Origin: Diphasiastrum complanatum
Taxonomy: Eukaryota; Streptophyta; Lycopodiopsida; Lycopodiales; Lycopodiaceae
Assembly (NCBI GenBank): GCA_029204225.1
Contig: CM055104.1
Span: forward strand, 27,767,253-27,831,252
Reading direction: 5' to 3'
DNA: 64,000 nucleotides
Shown here: piece after piece, positions 50,482-64,000 of the stretch
Numbering within the stretch: the stretch's first letter is position 1
Layout of the letters: each line of letters opens with the position of its first letter
Translations under genes and position numbers: made by a program
Notes under the pieces: generated by a model
What the model was told of the DNA's origin: nothing
The model's input: the letters and a program-made list of their open reading frames with translations, nothing else
Database searches by the model: none

Positions 50482-50856
50482 TCAAAGACGCCCAAATATT
50501 TTTCGCCTCGATCCGATTTGATCTAAGGTCGGAAAATCTCTCTTTGATGGGATTAACATTGGGTCGAAAAATAAGCTTGGGTCGAAAAAATTCGATCCTG
50601 ATTTTTTCGATCTTCTGTACAAAATTTCGAGCCTTTTTCCTTCCTTCTTTTTGTTGTTTTCAAGAATAGATATAAACAAGAATTTTCGAGGATGCTCATT
50701 ACCTAATGGAATTGGGCTTGAGCACAGAATTCCAACAACATGGCTATTTGCCAACTCCTCAAATATCTCCTGAAAGGTAGGGCCTTCAGTTTTGGCATAT
50801 GCAAGCCACAAAAGAGGTAGGTGGATTAGTGCAATTAAAGTTACTCTTATCATCAC
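50482..50856 (-). CDS. Hypothetical protein with possible signal peptide (124 aa)
   Basis: I do not recognise this protein. The frame opens with MMIRVTLIALIHLPLLWLAY, which looks like a secretory signal peptide, and AYA-K could be a cleavage site. Then come a short acidic stretch (TFQEIFEELANSHVVG) and a basic tail with KK, RR and RRSKK runs. The last third overlaps GATC/GTCGAAAA repeats and is probably not coding. It could be one exon of a small secreted protein or a chance frame. No paralogue, promoter or neighbour helps to decide. Confidence 0.2.
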   Translation of the reverse strand: MMIRVTLIALIHLPLLWLAYAKTEGPTFQEIFEELANSHVVGILCSSPIPLGNEHPRKFLFISILENNKKKEGKRLEILYRRSKKSGSNFFDPSLFFDPMLIPSKRDFPTLDQIGSRRKIFGRL

Positions 50857-51009
50857 CTAAGAATGTATGTTTCAATGGAACACTTGACAATTACAAATAA
50901 TGCCATGTGGCATGAAAATGTTTAGCTAGATTTTACACATTTGTACACCTTGAAAATTAGCTAGATTTCAACATAGATTTACTAGTCACTACACAAAATT
51001 TGGAATGTT

Positions 51010-51210
51010 GCGGAAATGCAAATTGAAATTGACACCTATTCGATTTTCATTCAAATATTGTTTGAATATCATTTGAACATTGATGTGCAGTTTGTTGATT
51101 CGAACTATATTCGACTATTGTTTGACCCGAATGTTGATCGAATGACTATTCAGACATTAATCAGATATATTCAAGAGCGGATGTTGTTCGACGACTTATT
51201 CAAATATTAG
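51010..51210. repeat. Stretch of reiterated TTYGAAYATTG words
   Basis: About 200 bp in which TTTGAATAT, TTTGAACATTG, TTCGAACTATATTCGACTATTG and similar words recur at irregular 15-30 bp spacing. A 64-residue frame through it (51016-51210) seems to be a by-product of the repeat. Confidence 0.45.
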
Positions 51211-52104
51211 TCATTTAATGAAGTATCGGTCGAACATTCAAGCATAACTGAGATAGAGACAAAAGCTGTTTGCTATCATGTAGATTGAAACATAAAACGA
51301 GACTAGGGTAGAATTGAACACATCATAAAGTGCTAAAAATTTACCATCTGCAAATACAGATTGTACTTTTCACAATGCACATAGCTGCATGCATGTGTTT
51401 TGTCAAAATAATTATGACTAGTTTTTTTTGAGGCTATCTCAGAGTAATAATGCCCTCTATGTCAAACTATGTCACCGTTCGATCATGCCATTGTATATAG
51501 TAACTGCTCACTATCACGTGTGTCGCCTACAGTTCAGTTTAGACTCTTCTTGTAAACACTTACATCGTGCCTAACACACCAGTTTACAAGAACGAGTTAG
51601 ATGATAAACTCTGCCACTTTGTATAAATACAATAGAACAAAAACAACACATCGAAATTGATCATCAATCGAAATAGATAATCATCAAAATTCGAATGAGA
51701 ATTCAATTGCAATAAAAAGGGTCTCCCTCGCCATGCTTTACGCTTGGCAAAGATTTTCTAATTGACTTTTACACCTGGTTCAACGATTGTAAAATTATAT
51801 TGACAAGGCTATTATTACAACTATTTTACAAGGTGCAAAGGTTTAAAATAGACCAGGGCATAAGACATGCATGATATGCCTAAAGCTTTGGCTTACAACG
51901 TGAATTCACTTTTTTATGATTATGCAAACTAAACGTTGCATCCTCCTCCAACAAAATCCGAGCCACAAAAAAATTTTACAACAAATTTTTTTTTTTACAT
52001 GCACCTTCTGCCCTAAAGGTGCATTCCAAAAAAAGGTTCGAAAATAAAATTAAATATGCTTCACTATTGGTAAGGTCTGCCTCCTCAACCTCGTCATTTT
52101 CAAA

Positions 52105-52260
52105 AGGGCATTCCACCTCTTGCTATTGCCCCAAGTCGAGGGCCTAGGAGGGCAAAACCTCACCCCTATGGTAGAAGGGCATTCCCCCTTGAGCTAATGC
52201 CCTAAGTTGAAGGCCTTGAAAGTGGGGTGGATTCCGCCTCAAGCTATTGGCCCTAAGGCA
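52105..52260. repeat. Imperfect direct repeats, about 65-70 bp
   Basis: The block with AAGGGCATTCC, CTATTGCCC, AAGTCGAGGGCC occurs near 52105, again near 52175 (AAGGGCATTCCCCC, TAATGCCC, AAGTTGAAGGCC) and partly near 52229 (TGGATTCCGCC, CTATTGGCCC). It is richer in GC than its surroundings. Confidence 0.6.
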
Positions 52261-52457
52261 AACTCCCCCCCCCTCCCTCTTTCCCCTACAAAAGCTGTTA
52301 CAATCCCTCTATTAAAGGGATGGAATGAAATTTTTCATTATAGTTCATAAAATTTGAAGTTGGTATGTACATGCTCTCAATCTTTTGTATATTTTGAAAG
52401 GTATAAGTGAGGAATCAAAGGTGAGCCAATGGCTGGCTTGCAAGCCAATAGCTATGA

Positions 52458-52871
52458 ATGTACTGTCATCTCAAAACAGTTGCAATCAAGAGTGTTAGGG
52501 TGTGTCCCCACCATAAAAGATTCTCAATAGCCCACAACATAACATACAATATTTATTTGCATCTCTCATCATGGTTGCTTTTGTTGTTAACGTTGTTGTT
52601 GTTGTTGCGGTTGGTGATAGTGGGATCGTGTTTAGAACACTGTAGCTGGATCATGGTAGCTGCTGAATATGTTTGCAAATTCTCCGCGACCTCATGTTTG
52701 CCAGAATATCTGCTAAATCTTCCCATTTGTGCTCCACTTGATAGATCGATTACTATAAGACTTAAGTTGGTGGACCTGAGCACGTCCTATGTGGTTGCGT
52801 CGGAACTTTCTAAACTGGATAACAGGAGCCTGGAGGCGTTTATCAAATACTTTACCAATAAATTGGTATAG
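52458..52871 (+). CDS. Hypothetical 137-residue frame
   Basis: Not recognised. The last 60 residues (CLPEYLLNLPICAPLDRS, then ASELSKLDNRSLEAFIKYF) have a balanced, gene-like composition, unlike the low-complexity leucine run around residues 37-52. No splice partner was found. It may be part of an exon of a host gene or a chance frame. Confidence 0.2.
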   Translation: MYCHLKTVAIKSVRVCPHHKRFSIAHNITYNIYLHLSSWLLLLLTLLLLLRLVIVGSCLEHCSWIMVAAEYVCKFSATSCLPEYLLNLPICAPLDRSITIRLKLVDLSTSYVVASELSKLDNRSLEAFIKYFTNKLV

Positions 52872-54559
52872 TGGCCACGGGGAGTTCAAAGATGTGCAGA
52901 AAGGCAGTGATATGTGTAGCTATCAGAAGATTTGTTTTGATTAGGTGACGTTCTCCGAGCCTCGAAGGACTTGGGCTACTGCTACTAGCCGTGCGAGTAG
53001 ATTGGTGATTGAGCTAACTGGGTAGTCCTTTATTATAAAGATATGCACGCTGAATAATCACAGTCTCTATCCTAGTCCCTGCACTGTACTGTAGTTACGA
53101 GCTTTACGGTGCTCAAGTGGGCGACACAACGTTAAATGTCCTCATGCGACGAATCTGATTTGCTATTTGTGTAAGCTTACAGGCTACAGCAGCTGTCCAC
53201 CTCCCCAAATCTGCTTGATCCAGATTCCAGAGTCCAGACTAGGATAGATCGTGCGCTGAGTTAGGGTTCCTGTTTTAGCTAGGAAATAACAAAAATCAAT
53301 GAGCTGGTAAACTGAAACTAACTAGATTCTTAAGCTTAACAGTCGGCTAGTCAACATGCAATGATATGAGCTCAAGCAACCACTTGACATGCTAGCCGGT
53401 ACAACGCGCAGCTTGATGAAGCACTCCTATAACATAGTAATAAACAGCTGAATTCAACCATCTTTATCACTGTTCACATTCAAAAAAAACGTCAGCAGGC
53501 GTGCAAGTTAGCATCAGATCAAACATTCTATAACGTGAACGCAAATAATCAACAGTATTTCGTAGCTAGTCGTGAATGAGCAGCAGTGTTGTGACTGATA
53601 TAAAAGAAATATAGATCAAAGGTGGTGAGCGTCAACCACTATAAAACAAATATAGATCGAAGATGGTTTCGGGAGTTGTTTAGTATCCAAGTAAAGTCAG
53701 CCTGTAACAACCAGCACGTCTTTCTTGTTGCTACTTCTATGGCCCATTTGGCGGTGAAGCTAAAGTGATAGAGCCCTTCACTGCCCATATATTCTAATCT
53801 AGCGGTGATCTTACATCCTGATATTTCCCAACAAGTAGGTCATCAGCCGAAATGAATCTTGATGGATTATGTGGAGAATTAGAGCAAAATTGATGCTCAA
53901 AGGACATGTTTTGCTCACAAATACAACAGTGGGCCAGTAGTTACCTGTTCGGCTGACACAGACTCAGATCAGAATATTCCACCGAGTATGAAGCCTTGTG
54001 CTCAGTAACTTTGCTTGAGATGCCACCTACTATTTCTAAATGAAAAAAGACAGAACCACAAGAAGATCCCTGGGTATAAAACAGGAATGTTTCTAAGAAA
54101 ATCTCAGCCAAGGTGTCATGAAGTACAATGATGAAGTATCTATCAAACCACAAAGTTATAGCCTTAAAAGAAGTGGATGAACTAAACTATCCATAGAATA
54201 ACTATAGATTTTGTGACTATCCCATAGGGTGACACCCAGGAAAGTAACATCTAGCAACAGATTCTAAGAATTCACACTAAGGTAAAGGTTCCATGGAAGT
54301 CTTTGGAGGTGAGTATTATTTCTAGCAACTTTGTTTGAAGATGCTATGAGGGTATTTGACTTTTGATGTGGCTAGAAAATGAGAGTACCTTAATCTATCT
54401 AAACCATATCTACAAATCATGAAGGTATCTCCATCATTGAAATTCTCATAAATTTTACCTATTACTCAACCAAAGCAATGTTAAGATGTATTTTGAAAAT
54501 TTTAGGGCATCATTCTCTACCCATGAATTAATATACCTACTACTATGTCAACAACTTTA
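52872..54559. other. Intergenic, nothing recognised
   Basis: No domain, long frame or repeat was recognised. The minus-strand frame 54153-53941 (70 residues) has no features. A few stretches near 53000-53400 are somewhat richer in GC. Confidence 0.5.
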
Positions 54560-54771
54560 GTATGCTAAAAATCTCTATGGGCCATAAAAGTCATGGAGTA
54601 AAAATTTTACTATGTATTTTTATAGTTTACAAGATTGAATATCCTATGAACTCAACTTTCCCACGGTATGCTAAAAATCTCTATGGGCCATAAAAGTCAT
54701 GGAGTAGAAATTTTACTATGTATTTTTATAGTTTACAAGATTGAATATCCTATGAACTCAACTTTCCCACG
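54560..54771. repeat. Recent tandem duplication, 106-bp unit
   Basis: 54560-54665 and 54666-54771 are identical except for one base (GAGTAAAAAT against GAGTAGAAAT). The near identity shows a recent event. No coding content. Confidence 0.95.
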
Positions 54772-55789
54772 TGGAATAGGTTTTTGGTTTCATTTATAGA
54801 AAAACGTAGAAATAGAAAGATTGAGTCTCTACAATCGTTTCAAAAAGTAAAATGATGGTAAATGTATGGTGAGGATGTTAGCGCAACTCATAAAAGAACA
54901 ATCATTGGACCTTATGAAAGATTACAAGAAAATCCTTCCTAGCTGTACAAGATACCTCTTTACACCTATACCCTTCATGGGCCACATTATTTATCTATCA
55001 TGGGCTATAGCTTACTTCTAAACCTCTTTATCATCTTTTTGGCTATAATGTGCATCTTACAATTTCTTGTGGATGTTAAGTTCTTATAATATGATGGGGA
55101 AAATGCCATATCACCTTCAATACTCGTATTGTACCTTACAGCTTTGAATGGGATTGATTTCGAAAACATAACAAGAAGAGCACATAGAATTCATATTAAT
55201 TCCACAAAATTAGGCATGTGTGCTGCCCTAAGAATATGTACATTATATGAAAGTCCAATTTTGTTATTTTGCATGCAAAGTTTAATCCTTTACAAGAATG
55301 TACAATGGTATGTTGATCAAACCTTTTTACTTATAAATTCTATACAACTACCATAAATATGCCTCCAACTAAATATGAGTTTATAAGAGTTTTACCTGAC
55401 AATAATGGAGCCCAAGGGTGAATCCCAATTTGTGAGTGAAAAAGCTACATCTAAGAGCTTATGCTCCAAAAATTAATGTGGTTATCGACTTCAACCGACT
55501 AGAATTTGTCATTTTTTACTTTTGTTAAATACTTGTAACTCATTATAAATAATTTATATTCAATAATCTTAGTTTGCTTATGTGGTATGCTTAGCCAAGA
55601 GCTTGACAAACAAAAACAAAAAGCACCATGAATATTCATCATTCAGTTTGTGCTTGTATGAAAGTTGAAGTTCCCAAAACAAATCATTTCGAGCTTGATA
55701 TGGAACTCAAGCTAAATAATGTATGTTGTTTTCTATTTTCCCAAGTTGGACAAAGAGTTAAACTAAGCCCCTACCATGTCTTGCCTTCA
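54772..55789. other. Intergenic, nothing recognised
   Basis: AT-rich. The 75-residue frame at 55129-55356 has no recognisable feature. Confidence 0.5.
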
Positions 55790-56216
55790 ACTATTTAGCT
55801 TCACCTACTCAAGATACTATAATATTGGCAAAGTATACTACCCATCATATACCAATCCATGAGTAGCTATACCTCTAACATAGAAAAGAATCCTCTTCAC
55901 AGCCTTCTAGTGCACTTCCCTAGGTGTAGCCATAAACGGACTCACTAAGCTTACAACATAAATTATGTTAGGACGAGTAGTGGCAAGATAAATTAAGTAA
56001 CTAAATAATTGAGAAAACAACGTAACATCAAACAACTTACTCTCATTCTCATACGATAATTTCTTATCATCATGCTTTTACCAAAATTTCACTACCAAAC
56101 AATAGTGCATCAATCCAAGATCAATCATGTCAAAGCTGAAAGATAAATCATTTTCAATCGCACTAATCAAACCCTTATCATTACCTATGATTATGAGGTC
56201 GTCTACATAATATCCT
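55790..56216 (-). mobile_element. Ty1/copia RT fragment, minus strand
   Basis: Minus-strand reading gives VDDLIIIGNDKGLISAIEND, then DLGLMHYCLVVKFW, SKLFDVTLFSQLFSYLIYLA and TTRPNIIYVVSLVSPFMATP. This runs from the YVDD catalytic box of a copia RT to the start of RNase H. It contains stops and small shifts. It ends abruptly against the plus-strand copia fragment at 56221, so two elements meet head to head. Confidence 0.83.
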
Positions 56217-58811
56217 GGCACTCTAAAAGAGACATGGATACTTGTATAAATTAAGTCCTTGCTTTTTTGCCTTTAATCAAGCTCTCAGTACTTTTGTACT
56301 GATCAGTAAAAGTTTACTTTGGCATTATAGACTTGGTCACTTGAATTATCCTTCTATACAACACATGTCTAAGCAGTCTATTGTACTTGATCTCGACTAT
56401 CCAAATGGGAAATTCGAACTACCAGTCTGTCAACACTGTATAGTCGGTAAACAAGCTAGGAAACCTTTTAGATCAAGCCATCAACATTTTGCTAGAGGAT
56501 TGTTTGATATTGTGCATACATACATTTGTGGCCCAATACAAAATCCTTCATTGAAGGATTCAAAATAATTCATCACTTTTATTGATGAATTTTCCAGAAG
56601 AATGATGGTGTATGTCATCAAGAAGAAATATGAAGCTACTTCAAAATCTTCAAGGAGCGTGTAGAGAAAGAAACTAGTAAAAGGAACAAAGCCCTTACGT
56701 CCAACAATGGTGGGGAGTATATCTCTACTAAATTCAAGGAGTACTGCCAAAGCCAAGGCATTGAACGACAGTTCATAGCTCCCTATTTGCCTCAGTCTAA
56801 CGGCTTAGCTGAGAGGATGAATCGTACCTTGGTCGAATCAGTCAAATGCATGCTGGCACATGCATCATTGCCAAAGAGCTTCTGGGCTGAAAGAGACAAA
56901 GAAGAAATTAGACTTCCAAATTCTAAAGATCATCATGATTGGTTATACTTCCTCCGACAATACCTATAAGTTGTACGTCCCGATACCCAGCAGATTTTAT
57001 TCAGCAGGGATATTGTTTTTATCGAGGATCAGTTCATCAACTTCAAAGGCAAGGGTGAGTCCCACATGAACCTTCAACACCTGCCATCGACATGACAATT
57101 TGAGCCTCAAGATCCATTGTGCCGATAGTCAAGACAGTGAATCAGAGGAAGAAATTGTTATTACTCAAGAACAACCTGACCAAAGAATGGATCATCAGTC
57201 ACGACACAACCTCCAAGAAGATCAAACCGAGTGTGCACACAACCCACGAGGTATATTCATGAGTCTGCATGTCTTTTACTTTAGGAACTGACTATAGTCG
57301 AAGAGGCGTGAATCAGATTTCGATCTCTGGAAAGAAGCAATGGACAAAGAGTATTCCTCTCTGATCAAGAACTAGAGATGCTTATTGGTTGAACTACTTG
57401 TCAACAATAATCGTATCAATTGCAAATGGGTCTTCAAGATCAAATATAAAACTGACGGGAGTATTCACCAAAGGAAAGCCCGACTAGTAGCCAGAGGATT
57501 TTCTCATATCTTCAATTCAGTAGTCAAGCATTCATCGATCCGAGTCCTCTTATCATTTGTTGTTGCGGCCGACCACGAAGCACATCAACTTGATTACAGA
57601 CTACTTATCTGAATGGAGCTATAAAATAAGACATCTACATGATACAGCCCAAGGGATATGCTCTTGAAGGTATGAAGAATCGTGTCTGTAAACTCCATAA
57701 GGCACTTTATGGCTTGAAACAATCAACAAGAGCTTGGTTTCATATGATTAACACATTCCTCATCTAGCATGGTTTCAAACCAAGCACTGTCGATTCTAAC
57801 GTCTATTTTAAGTCCATGTAACATACCTTTACTATTATCACTTTGTATGTCAACAATAAACTGCTTTTCAGCAACAATATCTAGATATTAGTGAGCCTCA
57901 CCCAGATCGGTCATCTCGAATTCAAAAGACAACATCTGTTTAGCATCCTCCACAAAGACAGAGAGAGACGACTAATTTACATTACTCAACAAAGGTATCT
58001 TCATAATATTCTTATCAGATATAATCTGATTAATTGCAAAGAATCTCACTCACCAATGGATCCAGACCTGCAACTGTCGGAGGACCAATGTCCTCAGAAA
58101 AAGCAGGAAAAAGAGCAAATGAGAGAGTATCAGTATCAGTCGATACTCGGCTCTCTCATGTATGCAATGGTCTGTACAAGACCTGACATTGCCTTCGTAG
58201 TTAGCTCATTAAGGCAATTCATGGCTAATCTTGGCATCATACATTGGAAGGCTCTTATCAAAGTCATGAGATATATTCTTAGCTAGACCTGTGCATCTGC
58301 TATGGAGAAGTCGACAACGACAATTTTCATCAGCTAAGTGGATATTTAGATGTGAGCTGGGGAGGAGATGTGGATACTCATAAATCCACATATGGATTTA
58401 CATTCTTCTTCAATGACAATCCTATCTCCTGGAACAGTCATAAGCAGACCTCTATTGCTCTCTCATCCACAAAAGCAGAATAGATTGGTGATTCTCAAGC
58501 TATTAAGAAAGCAATTTGGTTGAGAAATTTTTTGTCAGATTAGTCTGAATTAGTCCTACAATTATTTTTTTGTGATAATCATAGTGCTATTGCCTTATTG
58601 GCCAATCTTAGATTTCACTCTAGGAGTAAGCACATTGAGATTCGATATCACTATGTAAGGAGTAAGATTCTTCACAGAGAGGTAAGCTTAACGTACTGAT
58701 AGATGCAAAACATGATTGCAAATGTGTTTACCAAGGCTTTGAGCATTGATGCACACAACAAATTTTGTGCGTTGCTTAGTCTAAAGATCAAGGCATTCAC
58801 GGATCCAGATT

Positions 58812-58819
58812 AAGGGGGG
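58812..58819 (+). promoter_or_regulatory. Copia polypurine tract
   Basis: AAGGGGGG lies directly before the LTR start TGTTGGATTT at 58820, in the position where plus-strand DNA synthesis is primed. Confidence 0.8.
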
Positions 58820-61661
<2,842 letters not shown>

Positions 61662-61673
61662 ACTCTCTCCCTT
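61662..61673 (-). promoter_or_regulatory. Probable polypurine tract of the right-edge copia
   Basis: On the minus strand it reads AAGGGAGAGAGT, about 45 bp after the polyprotein stop. The LTR start next to it (TTAGAATT) does not show the usual TG, so the boundary is uncertain. Confidence 0.5.
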
Positions 61674-61718
61674 AAAGTAGAGTCTACTTTTTATACAGTC
61701 ATATACATAGCTTTAAAG

Positions 61719-64000
61719 TCAACAAACTTTAAGTACAGAAAACTTTGATCTAAACTTATCAAACTTTTCTCCAACAAGTGCCTTAGTGAAAATATCAGCT
61801 AGTTGTTCTTCTGTGCTACAATGAACAACATGAATTTCACGACTCAGCAGCCTCTCACGTATAAAGTGATACTGAATCTCAATGTGTTTAGTTCTTGCAT
61901 AGAACACTGGATTCTTTGCTAGCTGAATGCCACTCTGACTATCGCTATGTAATGTTGTGGGATTTTTCTGCTTCATGCCAACTTCTTCCAAGATTTGTCT
62001 CGACCATATAGCTTCATGTGATGCACTACACATTGTCTTATACTCTGCTTCTATGGTGGATAGAGCAATTGTGCTTTGCTTCTTACTAGACCAAGAAAAG
62101 CAACTACCACAAAACTGGAATACATACCCTGTGGTGGATCTACAATCATCATAGTCACCTCCCCAATCTGCATCCACATAACCACACAACTCAGGTAACC
62201 CATCATGCTTCTTGTAAATCAAGCCATAATCTGAAGTGCCTTTCACATAATGCAAAATGCGTTTAGCTACCTTCCAATGCGTTTCTGTAGGTGCTACCAT
62301 AAAGTGACTTACAATGCCAACAACATAGCATATATCTGGTCTAGTCGTGGTAAGGTAAATCAAGCTCCCTACTAACTACCTATACAGCGTAGCATCAAAT
62401 GATTGTGACTCATCAAGCTTAGAAAGCTTTTTACCTGGTTCAATAGGAGTATTCACTGGTTTGCAATCATGCAACCTAAACCTGTGCAGCAACTCTTTGA
62501 CATACTTCACCTGTGTTAAACCCACTTCGCATCCTTTTTGCCACACTTCTACTCCAAGGCAATAATGCATTAGGCTAGGATCTGTCATCTCGAACTGTTC
62601 CATGAGGTCTTTCTTGATCATATCTATCATCTCTTGATTATTTCTCGTAATAATCAAGTCATCAACATAAAGAGCAATCAAAGCAACCATACCATCAAAG
62701 CATAAGACATATAGATTTGGATCAGAATGTGTTCTCACCATCCCCTTTGAACAAAAGTAGGCATCAATCCTGCTATACCATGCACGTGGTGCCTGTTTAA
62801 GACCATAAAGCGCTTTCTTCAAGCGACATACTTTATTTTCTTGTCCCTTCGCTACAAAGCCTTCAGGTTGATCCATGAACATCGCTTCTTCTAACTCGCC
62901 ATTTAGAAAAGCGGATTTCACATCCATCTGATGCAAATGCCAACCAAAATGTGAAGCTAAAGCAACAAGTAGGCGTAGAGTATTCCACTTACATACTGGC
63001 GCAAAGATCTCCTCATAGTCGATGCCTTTACTTTGTGCATACCCTTTGATCACCAATCTTGCCTTGTGTTTTGCTATACTTCCATCTGCATGGTACTTAG
63101 TCTTGTATACCCATTTGCAACCAATGGGTTTCTTGCCAGCTGGTGGTTCTACTAAGTCCCATGTGCTATGCTTAGCAATTGACTCCATCTCCTCTCCCAT
63201 GGCCTTGACCCAAATGTCATCATCCTTTGCTTCACCATAAGTTGAAGATTCTTTGCTTTGAATAATGCTAGATAAGAGAGCATAATTTGCTTCATACCTT
63301 TCAAGTTGTGTCTTCTCTCTTGTTGATCTTTGTAGCTCTCTCTGGCTAGATGATCCTAGAAAGTCATCCATGTCACGGCTCTCCAACAATCTCTCAAACC
63401 ACTTCGGGAGCTTCCTGTCAGGTGATCGGCTTCCTGGTGAAAATGTATCCCACGGTACATCCTTCTCCTTGCGTTTTTCACCTGCAATTTCAATCCTTTT
63501 TGCACCAAAAGGTTTGTCCCTACCTATTCGCACATCGATTTCAAGTGGTCTTCAGTGGTAGGAAATCATGTTGCCATCTCCAATTTCCTCATCAAACTGA
63601 GGCTTCCCAAGTTCAAGTGACCAAGCCTCTTATGCCACAACTCAGTTTGCGATGGAATGGACAATACAAGTCCATGTTGCCTCTTGATTGTAGCATTCAA
63701 CCTGTACAATTTTGTATTGGCTCCCTTACTCCATCCGTAATAACTTTGAACTTTTGGTTCACATCCTTCACAAAGCAACGATCATGGGTGAATTCTACTT
63801 TCAACTTTTGATCAGTAATGACTCCAACAGAAAGTAGATTTTTCTTCAAACCTGGTACGTAAAGTACCTCCCTGATCATCCTGCTTTTTCCATCAGGTAG
63901 TTGGATCGAAACAGTGCCTATCCGCTTGATCTCGCACACCTCACCATTTTATTGTGAAACGGACGTTCCATTACCCAACACTTTCAAGCTACTGAACCAA
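61719..64000 (-). mobile_element. Ty1/copia polyprotein lacking integrase (runs off window)
   Basis: On the minus strand, from the right edge: protease (63939-63697; REVLYVPGLKKNLLSVGV), GAG-pre-integrase (63778-63566; LWHKRLGHLNLGSLSLMRKL), then directly a linker and RT in frame 63533-62376 (WVKAMGEEMESIAKHSTWDL, CKWVYKTKYHADGS, MDVKSAFLNGELEE, LKQAPRAWYSRID, ALYVDDLIITRN). RNase H follows in 62363-61719 (GYVDADWGGDYDDCRSTTGY, STIEAEYKTM, TKHIEIQYHFIRE, EEQLADIFTKAL). The catalytic YVDD and the RNase H acidic residues are present. The integrase core is missing between 63566 and 63533, a deletion of roughly 1 kb or more. A stop separates RT and RNase H near 62375 (RLVGS expected), and another lies near 63950. 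It is a fairly young but defective copy. Confidence 0.93.

Noticed and set aside
51016-51210. 64-residue frame as a gene.
   Set aside because: It follows a reiterated TTYGAAYATTG word pattern and has no recognisable domain.

Overview
The window is nuclear DNA of a land plant. It is AT-rich, gene-poor and full of Ty3/gypsy, Ty1/copia and LINE retroelements and long (GA/CT)n tracts. It also holds a gene with very long introns, which together with the LINE type suggests, but does not prove, a large-genome non-flowering lineage such as a fern, lycophyte or gymnosperm. No bacterial-type operons, CRISPR arrays or RNA genes were seen.

One host gene can be assembled with confidence. It is a plus-strand WD40-repeat protein gene of 11 exons running from about 10490 to 45874 (35.4 kb of genomic DNA for 339 codons). 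All splice phases agree and the product resolves into seven WD40 blades. A doublet of TATA motifs lies at 10395-10408, directly after the remains of a LINE (about 8700-10382). The 20.8-kb second intron holds most of the retroelement cluster, and the 6.9-kb eighth intron holds LINE fragments.

Layout. 1-1460: decayed copia, plus strand. 1461-4608: nothing recognisable. About 5030-6270: decayed copia, minus strand. 6360-8690: no gene. 8700-10382: LINE. 10490-10904: exons 1-2. 11588-30870 (intron 2): an old minus-strand gypsy element with a large pol deletion, and an old LTR of its type that was split by a minus-strand chromovirus (17425-30021, target duplication GATGT). That element's own 3' LTR was later split by a young, related plus-strand chromovirus (17625-24142, target duplication GTCCC) with a single uninterrupted 1595-residue gag-pol frame. 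A degraded gypsy RT follows to 30870. 31739-36816: exons 3-8. 37441-40300: two minus-strand LINE pieces. 43755-45874: exons 9-11. 48930-50040: 3' part of a plant L1-type LINE, minus strand. 50040-55780: no firm gene, some small tandem repeats. 55790-59729: two copia fragments head to head, the second with a 3' LTR that ends at a 178-bp (CT)n tract. 61719-64000: minus-strand copia without its integrase, running off the right edge.

The coding content is therefore one host gene plus transposon proteins. I found no clear new biological system. The strongest observations are the TE-inflated WD40 gene, the three-layer nest dated by two exact target duplications, the CHG-type stop codons in the older chromovirus, and an exactly 91-bp-spaced palindromic octamer in the leader of the young chromovirus.
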